DNA from: Bacillota bacterium
GTDB taxonomy: Bacteria > Bacillota > Clostridia > Lachnospirales > Lachnospiraceae
Reading direction: 5' to 3'
DNA: 64,000 nt
Assembly: GCA_023415635.1 (NCBI GenBank)
Contig: JAEZJV010000040.1
Location: forward strand, 186,001-250,000
Positions 16,480 to 24,665 of this stretch are shown here, one piece after another. The position numbers and the translations under genes were made by a program. The first letter of the stretch is position 1, and every line of letters starts with the position of its first letter. The notes beneath the pieces were generated by a model. The model searched no databases. It had not been told where the DNA came from and worked only from the letters and a program-made list of their open reading frames with translations.

Positions 16480-17658
16480 TCACTGCTTATCGCATCCCTT
16501 TAGCAATTCTAGATTTCTTTTGATCAACTTGCATCTTTGTTGCACACATTCTACTGACCTCAGCGGATCCGAAGGAGTATTGAAGGTATAATCCATCAAT
16601 CGCTCCACTGTAGTCGCCGCAACGTGAAGCCGGGTATCGGAGGAAGCATAATAGATATATACCTCCCCGTTATTCTTTGCAATTGCTCCGTTGGTAAATA
16701 CCACATTGGATACGTCTCCGACTCTTTCCTCTCCTATGGGTGCGATATAAAAGCCGGAGGGCTCTGCGATCACCTTGGTCGGATCCTTTAAATCAGTAGC
16801 AAATACATAGATGACATAGCGAAGTCCTGCTGCAGTATTCCTTACTCCATGGGCAATATGAATCCACCCCTTCGCTGTCTTGATCGGCACCGCTCCTGCT
16901 CCGTTCTTGGCTTCGGTTATAGTATGGTACTTTCTTCTGCTGGTTATCATTTCTTCGTCAATTACCGCATTCTCCATATCCTCGCAAAAGCCTACACCGA
17001 TACCGCCACCGGAGCCTGTCTCGATAAACCCATCCATGGGTCTGGTATAGAACATGTATTTTCCATCCACAAATTCAGGATGCAGAACAACATTCCTCTG
17101 TTGGGGCGACTGAAGCGTCTTTAAATTATTCAATCTTTCCCAATGCTTTAAATCTCTGGTTCTGACAATACCTGCTTCCGCTACTGCAGCAGACAGCTCA
17201 GCAGTGGTTTTATCCTTGCTTTCGGAGCAGAATACTCCGTAGATATACCCGTCTTCATGCTTGGTTAAGCGCATGTCATAAACATTCGTTTCCTCTTCGC
17301 AGGTATCCGGCAGCTCTACCGGATAATCCCAGAAGCGAAACCCTTCCACAGGGCTGTCACTCTCTGCCACACCAAAGAAGGACTTTCTGTCATTGCCTTC
17401 AATTCTTGCGACCAGATAATATTTTCCGTTCAATTCTATGGCTCCGGAATTAAACACAGCATTCACACCCAGACGTTCTATAAAAAACGGATTTGCTTTC
17501 TCATCCAGATCATATTTCCAGAATAACGGGATATGCTCGTTCGTAAGCACCGGGTTCACATACCGGTCATACATTCCTGTGTATACAGAGCTTTTCTCAT
17601 TCTTTTTCTCAATCAGCCGCCGGTACTTCTCCAGCTCTATGTAATAATTTGGATGCAT
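16480..17658 (-). CDS. GH130_1 4-O-beta-D-mannosyl-D-glucose phosphorylase
   Basis: The sequence matches the Bacteroides fragilis-type mannosylglucose phosphorylase closely along its length: VLTNEHIPLFWKYDL, VARIEGNDRKSFFGVAES, TNVYDMRLTKHEDG (probable catalytic Asp D128), QQRNVVLHPEFVDGKY, TRPMDGFIETGSGGGIG and YYASSDTRLHVA. It converts mannosyl-glucose and phosphate to mannose 1-phosphate and glucose in the cytoplasm. The start used here is the ATG at 17658 (392 residues), because AAGGAG lies 8 bases before it; a TTG further up is less likely. It follows the cellobiose 2-epimerase gene by 79 bases, completing the epimerase-phosphorylase pathway for mannobiose. Confidence 0.93.
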   Translation of the reverse strand: MHPNYYIELEKYRRLIEKKNEKSSVYTGMYDRYVNPVLTNEHIPLFWKYDLDEKANPFFIERLGVNAVFNSGAIELNGKYYLVARIEGNDRKSFFGVAESDSPVEGFRFWDYPVELPDTCEEETNVYDMRLTKHEDGYIYGVFCSESKDKTTAELSAAVAEAGIVRTRDLKHWERLNNLKTLQSPQQRNVVLHPEFVDGKYMFYTRPMDGFIETGSGGGIGVGFCEDMENAVIDEEMITSRRKYHTITEAKNGAGAVPIKTAKGWIHIAHGVRNTAAGLRYVIYVFATDLKDPTKVIAEPSGFYIAPIGEERVGDVSNVVFTNGAIAKNNGEVYIYYASSDTRLHVAATTVERLMDYTFNTPSDPLRSVECVQQRCKLIKRNLELLKGCDKQ

Positions 17659-17737
17659 ATGCAGCTCTCCTTCGTCCAAACAGACATCGGTAAAACCGAG
17701 TCAAATATTACTTGCTACTATTGCCTGATAGGATCAC

Positions 17738-18910
17738 CTAAAATTCAATCCTACGATTCATTACCTCGAAACACATTCTGCCGTTATGATAGGGACATTT
17801 CCAAGTACCGGCAATCTCCCTTGTCTTAATCGGAGACCCGTCCCGATAGAGCTCGTAGAACCATTCAGAACCCTTTCTGGGATCGATCATATGCGTCTTA
17901 ATGTAGTCCCATACCCCTCCTACACTCTCAAGATAATTCTTCCTCTCCGGATTCTTCTGAAACCCATTGAGAAAACCCAGCAGTGCCTCTGCCTGGACCC
18001 ACCATACCTTTCTGGTATCTACCTTCCCCCTCTCGCATTCATTGAACAACGAATTACCGTCCAGAGCAATGCTATGGATATGATCTGCAAGCTCTGTGGT
18101 TATTGGATTAATTTTAGCACGATATCCTGAATCGTTTATAATCTCCACCGCACGATCCAGCAGCCAGGAGGCTTCGATATCATGCCCATAGGAATTTAGA
18201 TCAATGAGGGAATGATAATCCAGATCAAAGAAAACCTCCAATCTCCTCTCCTTCGGGTTATAGATCTTATCTGCAAAAATGTCCATGATCCATCTGATTT
18301 TACCAGCAATCGAATTGTTGTTATCCACACGGTAAAGCTCCGTATATGCTTCCAGCACATGAAGGAGCGTATTCATAGTCCTTGCTGCCACGACTCCATT
18401 CTCAGACAGCTTTTCATTGGATATAGGAAGAAAGTTCCGATCAAAGGCTTCCAGATAACCCTCCTGATCCCGGCATTCCTGCTCCAGCTTATCAGTCAGA
18501 CTATATGCCAGAGCTAAGGCTTCCTTATCCCCGGAAGCATCATAATAAGATGAGAGTCCATACACCGCAAATGCCTGATTATAGGTGTATTTCATATCAA
18601 CGGAGGGTAACCCGTCGTAGGTTACTGACCAGAACACTCCTCCCTTCTTCCGATCGAGAAAAGCATCCCTGAGTAATTCATAGGCATGCTTCGCATAATC
18701 AAGGTACTCTGCCTCCCCCAGGGTTAAATAAGCATTTGAGAAAAACCATAGAATTCTGCTGTTTAGAATCCCCCCCTTATCCGCCTTCCGGCTAAGCTTC
18801 AGATTATAATCCATTTCTCCGTAAAAACCCCCGAATGCGTCATCCCGTAGCCCCTTCCAGAATGGGATAATACCTCTCTCCAGATGCATTCTTATTTCCT
18901 GTACCCTCAT
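17738..18910 (-). CDS. Cellobiose 2-epimerase (mannobiose epimerase)
   Basis: This 390-residue (alpha/alpha)6-barrel protein of the N-acylglucosamine 2-epimerase superfamily has the histidines known to be essential in the Ruminococcus albus enzyme at nearly the same numbers: H184 (TLLHVLEAY), H243 (SYGHDIEASW) and H375 (CPYHNGRMC). The WWVQAEAL and RKGSEW segments are also characteristic. It converts the reducing-end mannose of beta-1,4-mannobiose to glucose, making the substrate for the GH130_1 enzyme encoded next. A GGAGG site precedes the ATG. It lies 25 bases after the phosphomannose isomerase gene in one operon. Confidence 0.93.
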   Translation of the reverse strand: MRVQEIRMHLERGIIPFWKGLRDDAFGGFYGEMDYNLKLSRKADKGGILNSRILWFFSNAYLTLGEAEYLDYAKHAYELLRDAFLDRKKGGVFWSVTYDGLPSVDMKYTYNQAFAVYGLSSYYDASGDKEALALAYSLTDKLEQECRDQEGYLEAFDRNFLPISNEKLSENGVVAARTMNTLLHVLEAYTELYRVDNNNSIAGKIRWIMDIFADKIYNPKERRLEVFFDLDYHSLIDLNSYGHDIEASWLLDRAVEIINDSGYRAKINPITTELADHIHSIALDGNSLFNECERGKVDTRKVWWVQAEALLGFLNGFQKNPERKNYLESVGGVWDYIKTHMIDPRKGSEWFYELYRDGSPIKTREIAGTWKCPYHNGRMCFEVMNRRIEF

Positions 18911-18935
18911 CTTTTACCTCCAACCATGATATTCT

Positions 18936-19868
18936 TCAGATATGAGATAGGATCAACTCCATATTACCCTTCATTACATAACTACCGTAACCGTAAGGTA
19001 GAATAAAATGATCTCCCTTTTTGATCGGCAGTAAATCAATAAAGCCGCTGCCGTCTACTACGCTTACATTTAGGAACTTATGCTCCTGTAAAAATTCCTG
19101 CTGTCCGTGAATGTTAAGCTTATGAACGGTGTAATAGCTGCAAGCGATTAATTCCTCTGCATCATACTCCTGATGCTTCTCCTGTTTTTGGCTGACCGTA
19201 CTGTTCGTATACGGACATCGGATGACATCAATACTCTTATCGATATGAAGCTCGCGGGGTCTGCCATGATCAAGCCTGTCATAATCATAGAGGCGGTAGG
19301 TAATGTCACTGTTCTGCTGTGTCTCCAGAAGCAGGGTTCCCTTCTTGATAGCATGCACCGTGCCGGGCTCAATCTGGAAGAAGTCCCCTTTCTTAATAGG
19401 AAGCACGCGAATTAGATCCATAAAGCGATGATCTTCGATCATCCTTTGAAGCTCCTCCTGATTCTTAGCATTGTGACCGATAACGATCTCGCTGTCTTCC
19501 TCGCAATCCAGGATATACCAGCACTCCGTCTTGCCCAGTGCACCGTTCTCCTTCTCATTGGCATAAGCATCATCCGGATGTACCTGGATACTTAAGTCTT
19601 GCTTTGCATCGATAATCTTAACCAGAAGGGGAAATACCGGACCGGAAGCCTCACCGAATAGCTCCCTGTGATTATCCCATAACCAGCTTAAGGTCCTTCC
19701 GGCATATTTACCGTTCTTTATTCTGCAATCTCCATTCGTATGAGCACTTATCGCCCAACATTCACCTGTGCTATCATTCGGGATGGTATAGCCGAATTTC
19801 TTCTCAAGCTTATCTCCTCCCCAGATCATGGTCTTAAATACAGGTTCCAATAGTATGATGTCTTTCAT
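18936..19868 (-). CDS. manA: Mannose-6-phosphate isomerase, class I
   Basis: This 310-residue protein is a short Bacillus-type phosphomannose isomerase of the cupin fold. Zinc ligands are visible in SIQVHPDD (Q95, H97), in KTECWYIL and in EPGTVHAI, with YRLYDYDR close to the active-site arginine. It interconverts mannose 6-phosphate and fructose 6-phosphate, bringing the mannose released by the phosphorylases into glycolysis after a phosphomannomutase step (no such gene is in the window). It is the first gene of the epimerase/phosphorylase operon. The nearest Shine-Dalgarno (CGAGG) is very close to the ATG, so AAAGTGAG further up may contribute. Confidence 0.92.
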   Translation of the reverse strand: MKDIILLEPVFKTMIWGGDKLEKKFGYTIPNDSTGECWAISAHTNGDCRIKNGKYAGRTLSWLWDNHRELFGEASGPVFPLLVKIIDAKQDLSIQVHPDDAYANEKENGALGKTECWYILDCEEDSEIVIGHNAKNQEELQRMIEDHRFMDLIRVLPIKKGDFFQIEPGTVHAIKKGTLLLETQQNSDITYRLYDYDRLDHGRPRELHIDKSIDVIRCPYTNSTVSQKQEKHQEYDAEELIACSYYTVHKLNIHGQQEFLQEHKFLNVSVVDGSGFIDLLPIKKGDHFILPYGYGSYVMKGNMELILSHI

Positions 19869-19922
19869 CCTCGATTAACTCACTTTCTAATTATGGCACT
19901 CCATATTTTATATCCAGATATT

Positions 19923-19943
19923 TTAAGTTATCGTTAACCTTAA
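19923..19943 (-). promoter_or_regulatory. LacI-type operator of the manA operon
   Basis: TTAAGTTATCGTTAACCTTAA is a near-perfect palindrome around a central CG, the usual form of a LacI-family operator. It covers the expected transcription start just downstream of the manA promoter, so a bound repressor would block initiation. Either adjacent LacI protein could be the partner. Confidence 0.6.
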
Positions 19944-19948
19944 TTATC

Positions 19949-19977
19949 ATTTTAATGTTTCAGGACTGGTTTGTCAA
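19949..19977 (-). promoter_or_regulatory. Sigma-A type promoter of the manA-epimerase-phosphorylase operon
   Basis: Minus strand: perfect TTGACA (19972-19977), a 17-base spacer and TAAAAT (19949-19954). It lies 80 bases upstream of the manA start codon and directly downstream of the third LacI gene. Confidence 0.75.
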
Positions 19978-19982
19978 ATGGA

Positions 19983-20990
19983 TTATTCTATTCTTGCGTT
20001 TACAGAATCCCTGTATATAATCCGCCCGCTGATAACCTTTCTTCCATAATCCCGCCCGGGATTTTTAATCCTTTTAATCATAGAACTGACCGCCGCCTCA
20101 GACATAGCGTCGATATTTACCTCTACTGTAGTGATCGCAGGTTCACTTAAGGTTGCGTAGATATAATTGTCATATCCAGCTACCGATATCTGCTCCGGTA
20201 CCTTGTAACCGGTATTTTTCAGCTGTAGGATGAAGGAATAAGCTACCTCATCACAATTGCACATAAAAGCAGTGGGCATATCCTTTGGAAGAATAATCGG
20301 ACAGAATTTTCCTCTCTCGTCCCTATCATCAATAACCCAATCGCTGCGCAGCTCCAGTCTGTTTTCCAGAAGAGCCTTATAATAACCAAGATAGCGGTCC
20401 ATAATGCTGGTTGTCGCATTGATATTCCCGATAAAGCCAATTCTATTATGGCCCTGATTGATCAAGTGGCAGGTAATTTCATATGCACCGTGAAAGCTGT
20501 CGCTGACAATGGTATCCACCTGAAAATGATCATCAGTAAAATCAAGAAAAAGAAAGGGTATTCCCGAGTCTGCAATCTTCTGAATATATCCTCTTTTCAT
20601 CTGACCCAAAAAAATAATACCATCCACCTTATTGTTCCGTAATAGCTGAGGTATCCTTCCCTCTGCTTCCGACTCCTCAGAAATCACCTCCATAATTCCG
20701 AAATAGTCATAGTACAGCAAATCCCTGATGATTGTCTGATACATCTTGGAATAAAAAGCGTTTTCATGCATGAACTGTTCTGCTATGAGTATGCCGATAT
20801 TATAGTTTCTGCCTTCCTTCATGCTTTTCCCAAGAAAATTATAACGGTAGCCCATCTCCTGTGCCTTCTGCTTGATGGTCTCCCTGAGCGCATCGCTGAC
20901 TCCCTCCTTATCTGATAGTGCCTTGGATACGGTCATCGTACTTACCCCCAGCTGGTCAGCAACATCCTTCATTGTAATATTTTTTCCCAT
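19983..20990 (-). CDS. LacI family transcriptional regulator (mannan module, 2)
   Basis: This 335-residue LacI protein has the N-terminal helix-turn-helix TMKDVADQLGVSTMTVSKAL and a ligand domain with VDGIIFLGQ, IGFIGNINATTSIMDRY, FMCNCDEVAYSF and SVAGYDNYIYA. It lies directly upstream of the manA operon, whose promoter starts 6 bases from its stop codon region, so it is the most likely controller of that operon through the palindrome there. A GGAAGGA site precedes the ATG. The ligand is unknown, presumably mannobiose, mannosyl-glucose or a sugar phosphate. Confidence 0.9.
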   Translation of the reverse strand: MGKNITMKDVADQLGVSTMTVSKALSDKEGVSDALRETIKQKAQEMGYRYNFLGKSMKEGRNYNIGILIAEQFMHENAFYSKMYQTIIRDLLYYDYFGIMEVISEESEAEGRIPQLLRNNKVDGIIFLGQMKRGYIQKIADSGIPFLFLDFTDDHFQVDTIVSDSFHGAYEITCHLINQGHNRIGFIGNINATTSIMDRYLGYYKALLENRLELRSDWVIDDRDERGKFCPIILPKDMPTAFMCNCDEVAYSFILQLKNTGYKVPEQISVAGYDNYIYATLSEPAITTVEVNIDAMSEAAVSSMIKRIKNPGRDYGRKVISGRIIYRDSVNARIE

Positions 20991-21027
20991 AGTTATTTCC
21001 TTCCGTAAAAAGAATTAAATTAGCTTC

Positions 21028-21055
21028 ATTATAGCAAAAATTGAATGAATATCAA
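21028..21055 (-). promoter_or_regulatory. Sigma-A type promoter of the third LacI gene
   Basis: Minus strand TTGATA (21050-21055), a 16-base spacer and a perfect TATAAT (21028-21033), about 38 bases before the start codon. The strength of the match suggests constitutive low-level expression of the regulator. Confidence 0.7.
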
Positions 21056-21130
21056 AGGTTTTAGTCAAACCGGGAACAGTGATCCAAAAACGAGGAAATC
21101 ATCGGGGTTTTATGGAAGAATTTCTATTAG

Positions 21131-21280
21131 CATGGGATTAACGCAGTAACTGCAGTTGCCGAAGCCTGGAAGGAAATATGGAAGATGAATTTGAACCGAA
21201 GCTATGTAGCAGATTTTGAAGAATATCTAAACAACGATATGGAGAATTCAAGCATTAATATCTATATTGCACTACAATAG
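21131..21280 (+). pseudogene. Remnant of a GyrI-like effector-binding domain gene
   Basis: A plus-strand frame of about 48 codons, without a start codon or ribosome binding site, ends at a TAG at 21278-21280. It reads AEAWKEIWKMNLNRSYVADF then a short acidic stretch and SSINIYIALQ. That resembles the last 45 residues of GyrI-like/AraC-type effector-binding proteins (W-x-x-I-W, then F-E-x-Y, then IYI). The upstream part is interrupted by stops. It looks like the tail of a decayed gene. The rest of the 20991-21360 gap holds only the LacI promoter and a hairpin. Confidence 0.5.
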
Positions 21281-21309
21281 GATCTGTAGTAGCTAATGTA
21301 CTTAGCTTA

Positions 21310-21353
21310 CAGCCTGATTCCTCCTTTCACAAGCTGTCGGAGGAATCAGGCTG
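21310..21353 (-). terminator. Hairpin after the chemoreceptor gene, probable terminator
   Basis: CAGCCTGATTCCTCC (21310-21324) and its exact complement (21339-21353) form a 15-base-pair stem with a 14-base loop, 8 bases after the stop codon of the chemoreceptor gene. There is no clear U-run on either side, so termination may be incomplete or may depend on other factors. Confidence 0.6.
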
Positions 21354-21360
21354 TTCCAGA

Positions 21361-22902
21361 CTATATACGGCTGATCATATCGACACAGAGGACATACTCC
21401 ATATGATTCGTACCCTGGTAGCAATATGAGAAGGTCCTGCAGAGACCTCCTGTTGCTGCTGAGATATATTCCTCGGATACATACCATTGTCCTTCTTGTT
21501 TTCTTGCTTTACGGAAATACTTCTTACCTCCGTGATAATCTCCTGGCATGGCAGGCTTAAAGTCTTCCTCCTGAGTAATCAGTAGCTCTTCACTTAAGAT
21601 CGTATGACTCACCTGATAACCCTGCTGATCTATGACATAGAGGCATTCAACCTCCTTTATTCCGGCAATGGTCTTCGAAAGCAGATCATCCATATCCTTT
21701 TCACTAAGATGATCCCTCAGCTTATCGGGAAGCTCGTCAAGCTTAAGTCCGGAAAGCAGCCTGAGCACATCCAGTTCCTTCAGCTTTTCCGAGCTGCTAT
21801 CGCCCCGGCTCCCTCTTAAGCGGTACCTGGTCATCAGCACCTTCAGCTTTGACGATACCTCGGCCATATTTGCTGCTACCGCACTGTTCTCCTGGGTATA
21901 GGCAGCATTATTCCGAACTCCGTCGGAGATATCCGCAACAATCACTGAAACACTTTTTAAGCTTTCTGCCTGCTCCTTGGAGGCTGTTGCGATTTCATCA
22001 CAGAGCCCGCTCACCCGGTCTATGGAATTCTGGATGACAGAAAAGCTGTCCGCAGTCTTCTGGGCTATCCCTGCGCTGGTTTCAGCCGCACGGATACTGT
22101 TCTCTATCAACTGGGTGGTCCTTTTCACGGCTTCAGCACTCTTTTGAGCAAGAGAACCAATCTCTCCCGCCACGACAGAGAAACCGGCTCCTGATTCTCC
22201 AGCCCTGGCGGCCTCTATGGAAGCATTCAAAGCAAGCAGCTTGGTCTGTCCGGCCAAACCATTTATAATGTCTATAATATTCGATATATCCTTTGAGGCT
22301 TCGGAAACACCTCGGATAGAAAGAAGCATCTGATCCATAAAATGCCGGCCTGTGTGGGTCTCCTCTTTCATCCCCTGTACACTGTCCGATACGGCCTCAG
22401 CATTCAGTGCATTGGCGGCAGTCCGGTCGGTGATCTGACAGATGGTCCCGGCCAATTCATTCAGAAGCTCTGCCTGAGATGAAGTGTTTTCTGCAATTTT
22501 TGAGGAAGCCCGATCCACCTCGGAGCAGAGATGGTCGACCTCTCCAGTCAGGAGATTAATCTCCTGAAAGGAAGCATTCAAAGCATGTCTGATCTTATAA
22601 AGCGCATTCTTGATCGGAAGAAAATCACCCTGATATTCTACTTCCTCAGAAAACCCAACTGCCATATTGCCTGCCGACAGATGGGAAAGTACATGTGTAA
22701 TTTCTTCTATATAACAGCGGAAGCTCATGCTAATCTGATTGATATCCCTGGCCAGTTCCTCCAGTACAGAATATGTCTCTAAATCAATCGTAATATCAAG
22801 ATTACCGCTCACCAGCTGTCGGGTCCCCTCCTTGATATTATGTCCCTCTCTAAATAGTTGCTCCAATTCTTTTTCTTTTCTGCTCACCAGTAGTCCTAAC
22901 AT
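21361..22902 (-). CDS. Soluble methyl-accepting chemotaxis-type protein with C-terminal sensor
   Basis: This 513-residue protein has no membrane segment. Residues about 15-110 look like HAMP-type helices. A long coiled-coil signalling domain carries the receptor signature NASIEAARAGESGAGFSVVA, followed by EIGSLAQKSAEAVKRTTQLI-type sequence. The last 150 residues form a separate alpha/beta domain containing LYVIDQQGYQVSHT and KKYFRKARK. These resemble half a PDC/cache sensor of the kind usually found at the N-terminus outside the membrane. It should sit in a cytoplasmic receptor array and signal to CheA. An AGGAGGG site precedes the ATG. No other chemotaxis gene is nearby. Confidence 0.8.
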   Translation of the reverse strand: MLGLLVSRKEKELEQLFREGHNIKEGTRQLVSGNLDITIDLETYSVLEELARDINQISMSFRCYIEEITHVLSHLSAGNMAVGFSEEVEYQGDFLPIKNALYKIRHALNASFQEINLLTGEVDHLCSEVDRASSKIAENTSSQAELLNELAGTICQITDRTAANALNAEAVSDSVQGMKEETHTGRHFMDQMLLSIRGVSEASKDISNIIDIINGLAGQTKLLALNASIEAARAGESGAGFSVVAGEIGSLAQKSAEAVKRTTQLIENSIRAAETSAGIAQKTADSFSVIQNSIDRVSGLCDEIATASKEQAESLKSVSVIVADISDGVRNNAAYTQENSAVAANMAEVSSKLKVLMTRYRLRGSRGDSSSEKLKELDVLRLLSGLKLDELPDKLRDHLSEKDMDDLLSKTIAGIKEVECLYVIDQQGYQVSHTILSEELLITQEEDFKPAMPGDYHGGKKYFRKARKQEGQWYVSEEYISAATGGLCRTFSYCYQGTNHMEYVLCVDMISRI

Positions 22903-22942
22903 CGCATTCCCTCCTATTCATTCTGTGTATTTCGGAATAAAA

Positions 22943-22978
22943 ACAAAAGCAGCAAGGTCATCGCCTCGCTGCTTTTGT
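22943..22978 (-). terminator. Rho-independent terminator after ridA
   Basis: ACAAAAGCAGC and GCTGCTTTTGT form an 11-base-pair stem with a 14-base loop, followed on the minus strand by TTTTATT. It ends the long EPS/RiPP transcript after ridA. It also lies exactly at the predicted transcription start of the chemoreceptor gene, so that mRNA would begin with this hairpin. Confidence 0.8.
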
Positions 22979-22981
22979 ATT

Positions 22982-23010
22982 ACTATATATTACAAGTTCC
23001 CGTCTGTCAA
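22982..23010 (-). promoter_or_regulatory. Sigma-A type promoter of the chemoreceptor gene
   Basis: Minus strand: perfect TTGACA (23005-23010), a 17-base spacer and TATAGT (22982-22987), between the ridA stop codon and the terminator hairpin. The chemoreceptor ATG lies 80 bases downstream. Confidence 0.7.
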
Positions 23011-23041
23011 TCCTTTTTGTAAATTCGATTTATACAAATTG

Positions 23042-23422
23042 CTACTGCGGAAGGATTGCGATAATTTCAACCTCACAGGAAACATCCTTCGGAAGCTTAG
23101 ATGCTGCTACACAGGATCTTGCCGGTTTACCGGTAAAATATTGTGCATATATCTCATTGAAGGCTGCAAAATCCTCCATGTTCTTTAAGAAACAAGTAGT
23201 CTTAATCACATTTTCAAAGCCTACACCTGCTGCTTCAAGAATTGCAGAGATATTCTTCATCACCTGAGTTGCCTGAATCTTAATATCGCCCTCTACCAAC
23301 TGTCCGTTTTCAGGATTCAAGGGAATCTGTCCCGATGCAAATAGCATGTTACCGCTGATTAATGCCTGGGAATAAGGCCCGATTGCGGCGGGAGCCTTCT
23401 CCGTCTGGATTACCTTAAACAT
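23042..23422 (-). CDS. ridA: RidA family reactive-intermediate deaminase
   Basis: The protein has 126 residues when started at the ATG at 23422, which has a GGAGG site 7 bases upstream; a longer in-frame extension is not supported. It carries the YjgF/YER057c/UK114 signature: APAAIGPYSQA near the start, FASGQIPLNPENG, and the closing PARSCVAASKLPKDVSCEVE with the conserved active-site arginine. The family hydrolyses reactive enamine/imine intermediates in the cytoplasm and forms trimers. It is the last gene of the EPS/RiPP run, 52 bases after the LCP gene, and is followed by a terminator. Its presence there is probably incidental. Confidence 0.93.
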   Translation of the reverse strand: MFKVIQTEKAPAAIGPYSQALISGNMLFASGQIPLNPENGQLVEGDIKIQATQVMKNISAILEAAGVGFENVIKTTCFLKNMEDFAAFNEIYAQYFTGKPARSCVAASKLPKDVSCEVEIIAILPQ

Positions 23423-23474
23423 ATGAAATCCTCCGATCTTAATTTTTCTTATCATTATAGTGATTATCCAGGAA

Positions 23475-24617
23475 TTAATCAAGTGGGGAATTGTCCTGAT
23501 ACACTTTTTTATGAAGCGCAGCAATATTTTTATCAAAATCAATCCCCAGTACAGCCATCCCTCGTATTCGCATGGATTGATAGGTGTTCGGTTCCGGTAT
23601 GGACCATTGCTGCAGGTCATATGTAGTGTACATCGGTGCAGATAGGATTAATGAAAATAACTCTCCTTCCGAAAGATTTGTAGTTACCTGCGGTAGTATG
23701 ACATCCAGCAGTTCTTTCATTTTAATTAAATTCAACTTTTTTATTTTCTCAAATATCTGACTTAAGGCCTCTCTTTGCCTTGCTGTTCTGTCAAAATCAG
23801 AATTACCGACATAGCGGTTCCTTACGAAGCCCAACGTCTGTTTCCCGTTAAGCAGCAGGGTCCCCGGATCAGTAAGGTAATCCTTCTCTTTCTCCTGACC
23901 TGTTAACTGATTAATCTCCTCAATATAACCATTAATCACCGGGATATCCTTCTTGGTAACCTCTAAAGTCAGACCACCGACAGCATCTATGATATCAATG
24001 AAGGCGTAAAAGTCTATGGAAGCATATCGCTCTACTTTAATTCTAAAATTCTGCTCGATTGTTGAGAGCAGAAGATCTGCACCCCCAAAGGCATACGCAG
24101 CATTCAGACGGTTGTTGTTCTTTCCGGGAATCTCCAAATAAATATCTCTTAGTAGGGAGGTAACTACAAGCTTCTTCGACTTTTTATTGATGGAGATCAG
24201 CAGCATGGTATCGCTTCGCCCCGGGCCACCGGCTTCTCTTGTATCACTTCCGATCAGAAGGATATTGAGAACATCTTTATTATAGGCAATGGATGTACTG
24301 TCCTTTTCCATGTTCGCACGTATTTTCTCTTCCATAGCATCGATTTGTTCCTGTGAGGAATCAGGAAGTCCGGTATTTTCTTCGGAATTGGCTTTGATGT
24401 TTTCAGAGACCGTATCTGTATCAGAGGTCCCGTCCTTTGGTTGCACCAAAGCAATCCCCTGCTTCCCGTTAAGATCGGAGGAGGCAGGCAGTATATTCAT
24501 CTTATTGATATAGCTGTGTATCACAAAAAACACAGCAGCCAAAAGCACAGCAATCATCATCAATAGAGTTAGTACAATTAGCTTCCTTTTTTTTGGTACT
24601 ATATTGATTCTCCTCAT
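23475..24617 (-). CDS. LytR-CpsA-Psr (LCP) family cell-wall polymer ligase
   Basis: This 380-residue protein has one N-terminal membrane anchor (about 12-34) and an extracellular LCP domain starting with NILLIGSDTRE. The family arginines and aspartates appear in GRSDTMLLISINK, VTSLLRDIYLEIPG, NRLNAAYAFGG and GFVRNRYVGNSDFDRTARQ. LCP enzymes transfer polyprenyl-phosphate-linked polymers to peptidoglycan outside the cell. Residues about 55-110 form a polar linker. As the last EPS gene of this run it is the likely enzyme for attaching the exopolysaccharide, or a modified product, to the wall. It follows the fused kinase by 48 bases. Confidence 0.88.
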   Translation of the reverse strand: MRRINIVPKKRKLIVLTLLMMIAVLLAAVFFVIHSYINKMNILPASSDLNGKQGIALVQPKDGTSDTDTVSENIKANSEENTGLPDSSQEQIDAMEEKIRANMEKDSTSIAYNKDVLNILLIGSDTREAGGPGRSDTMLLISINKKSKKLVVTSLLRDIYLEIPGKNNNRLNAAYAFGGADLLLSTIEQNFRIKVERYASIDFYAFIDIIDAVGGLTLEVTKKDIPVINGYIEEINQLTGQEKEKDYLTDPGTLLLNGKQTLGFVRNRYVGNSDFDRTARQREALSQIFEKIKKLNLIKMKELLDVILPQVTTNLSEGELFSLILSAPMYTTYDLQQWSIPEPNTYQSMRIRGMAVLGIDFDKNIAALHKKVYQDNSPLD

Positions 24618-24665
24618 ATCCCCTCCATATAGGTAATAAATCTATCTTAAATATTATTAGATCGA

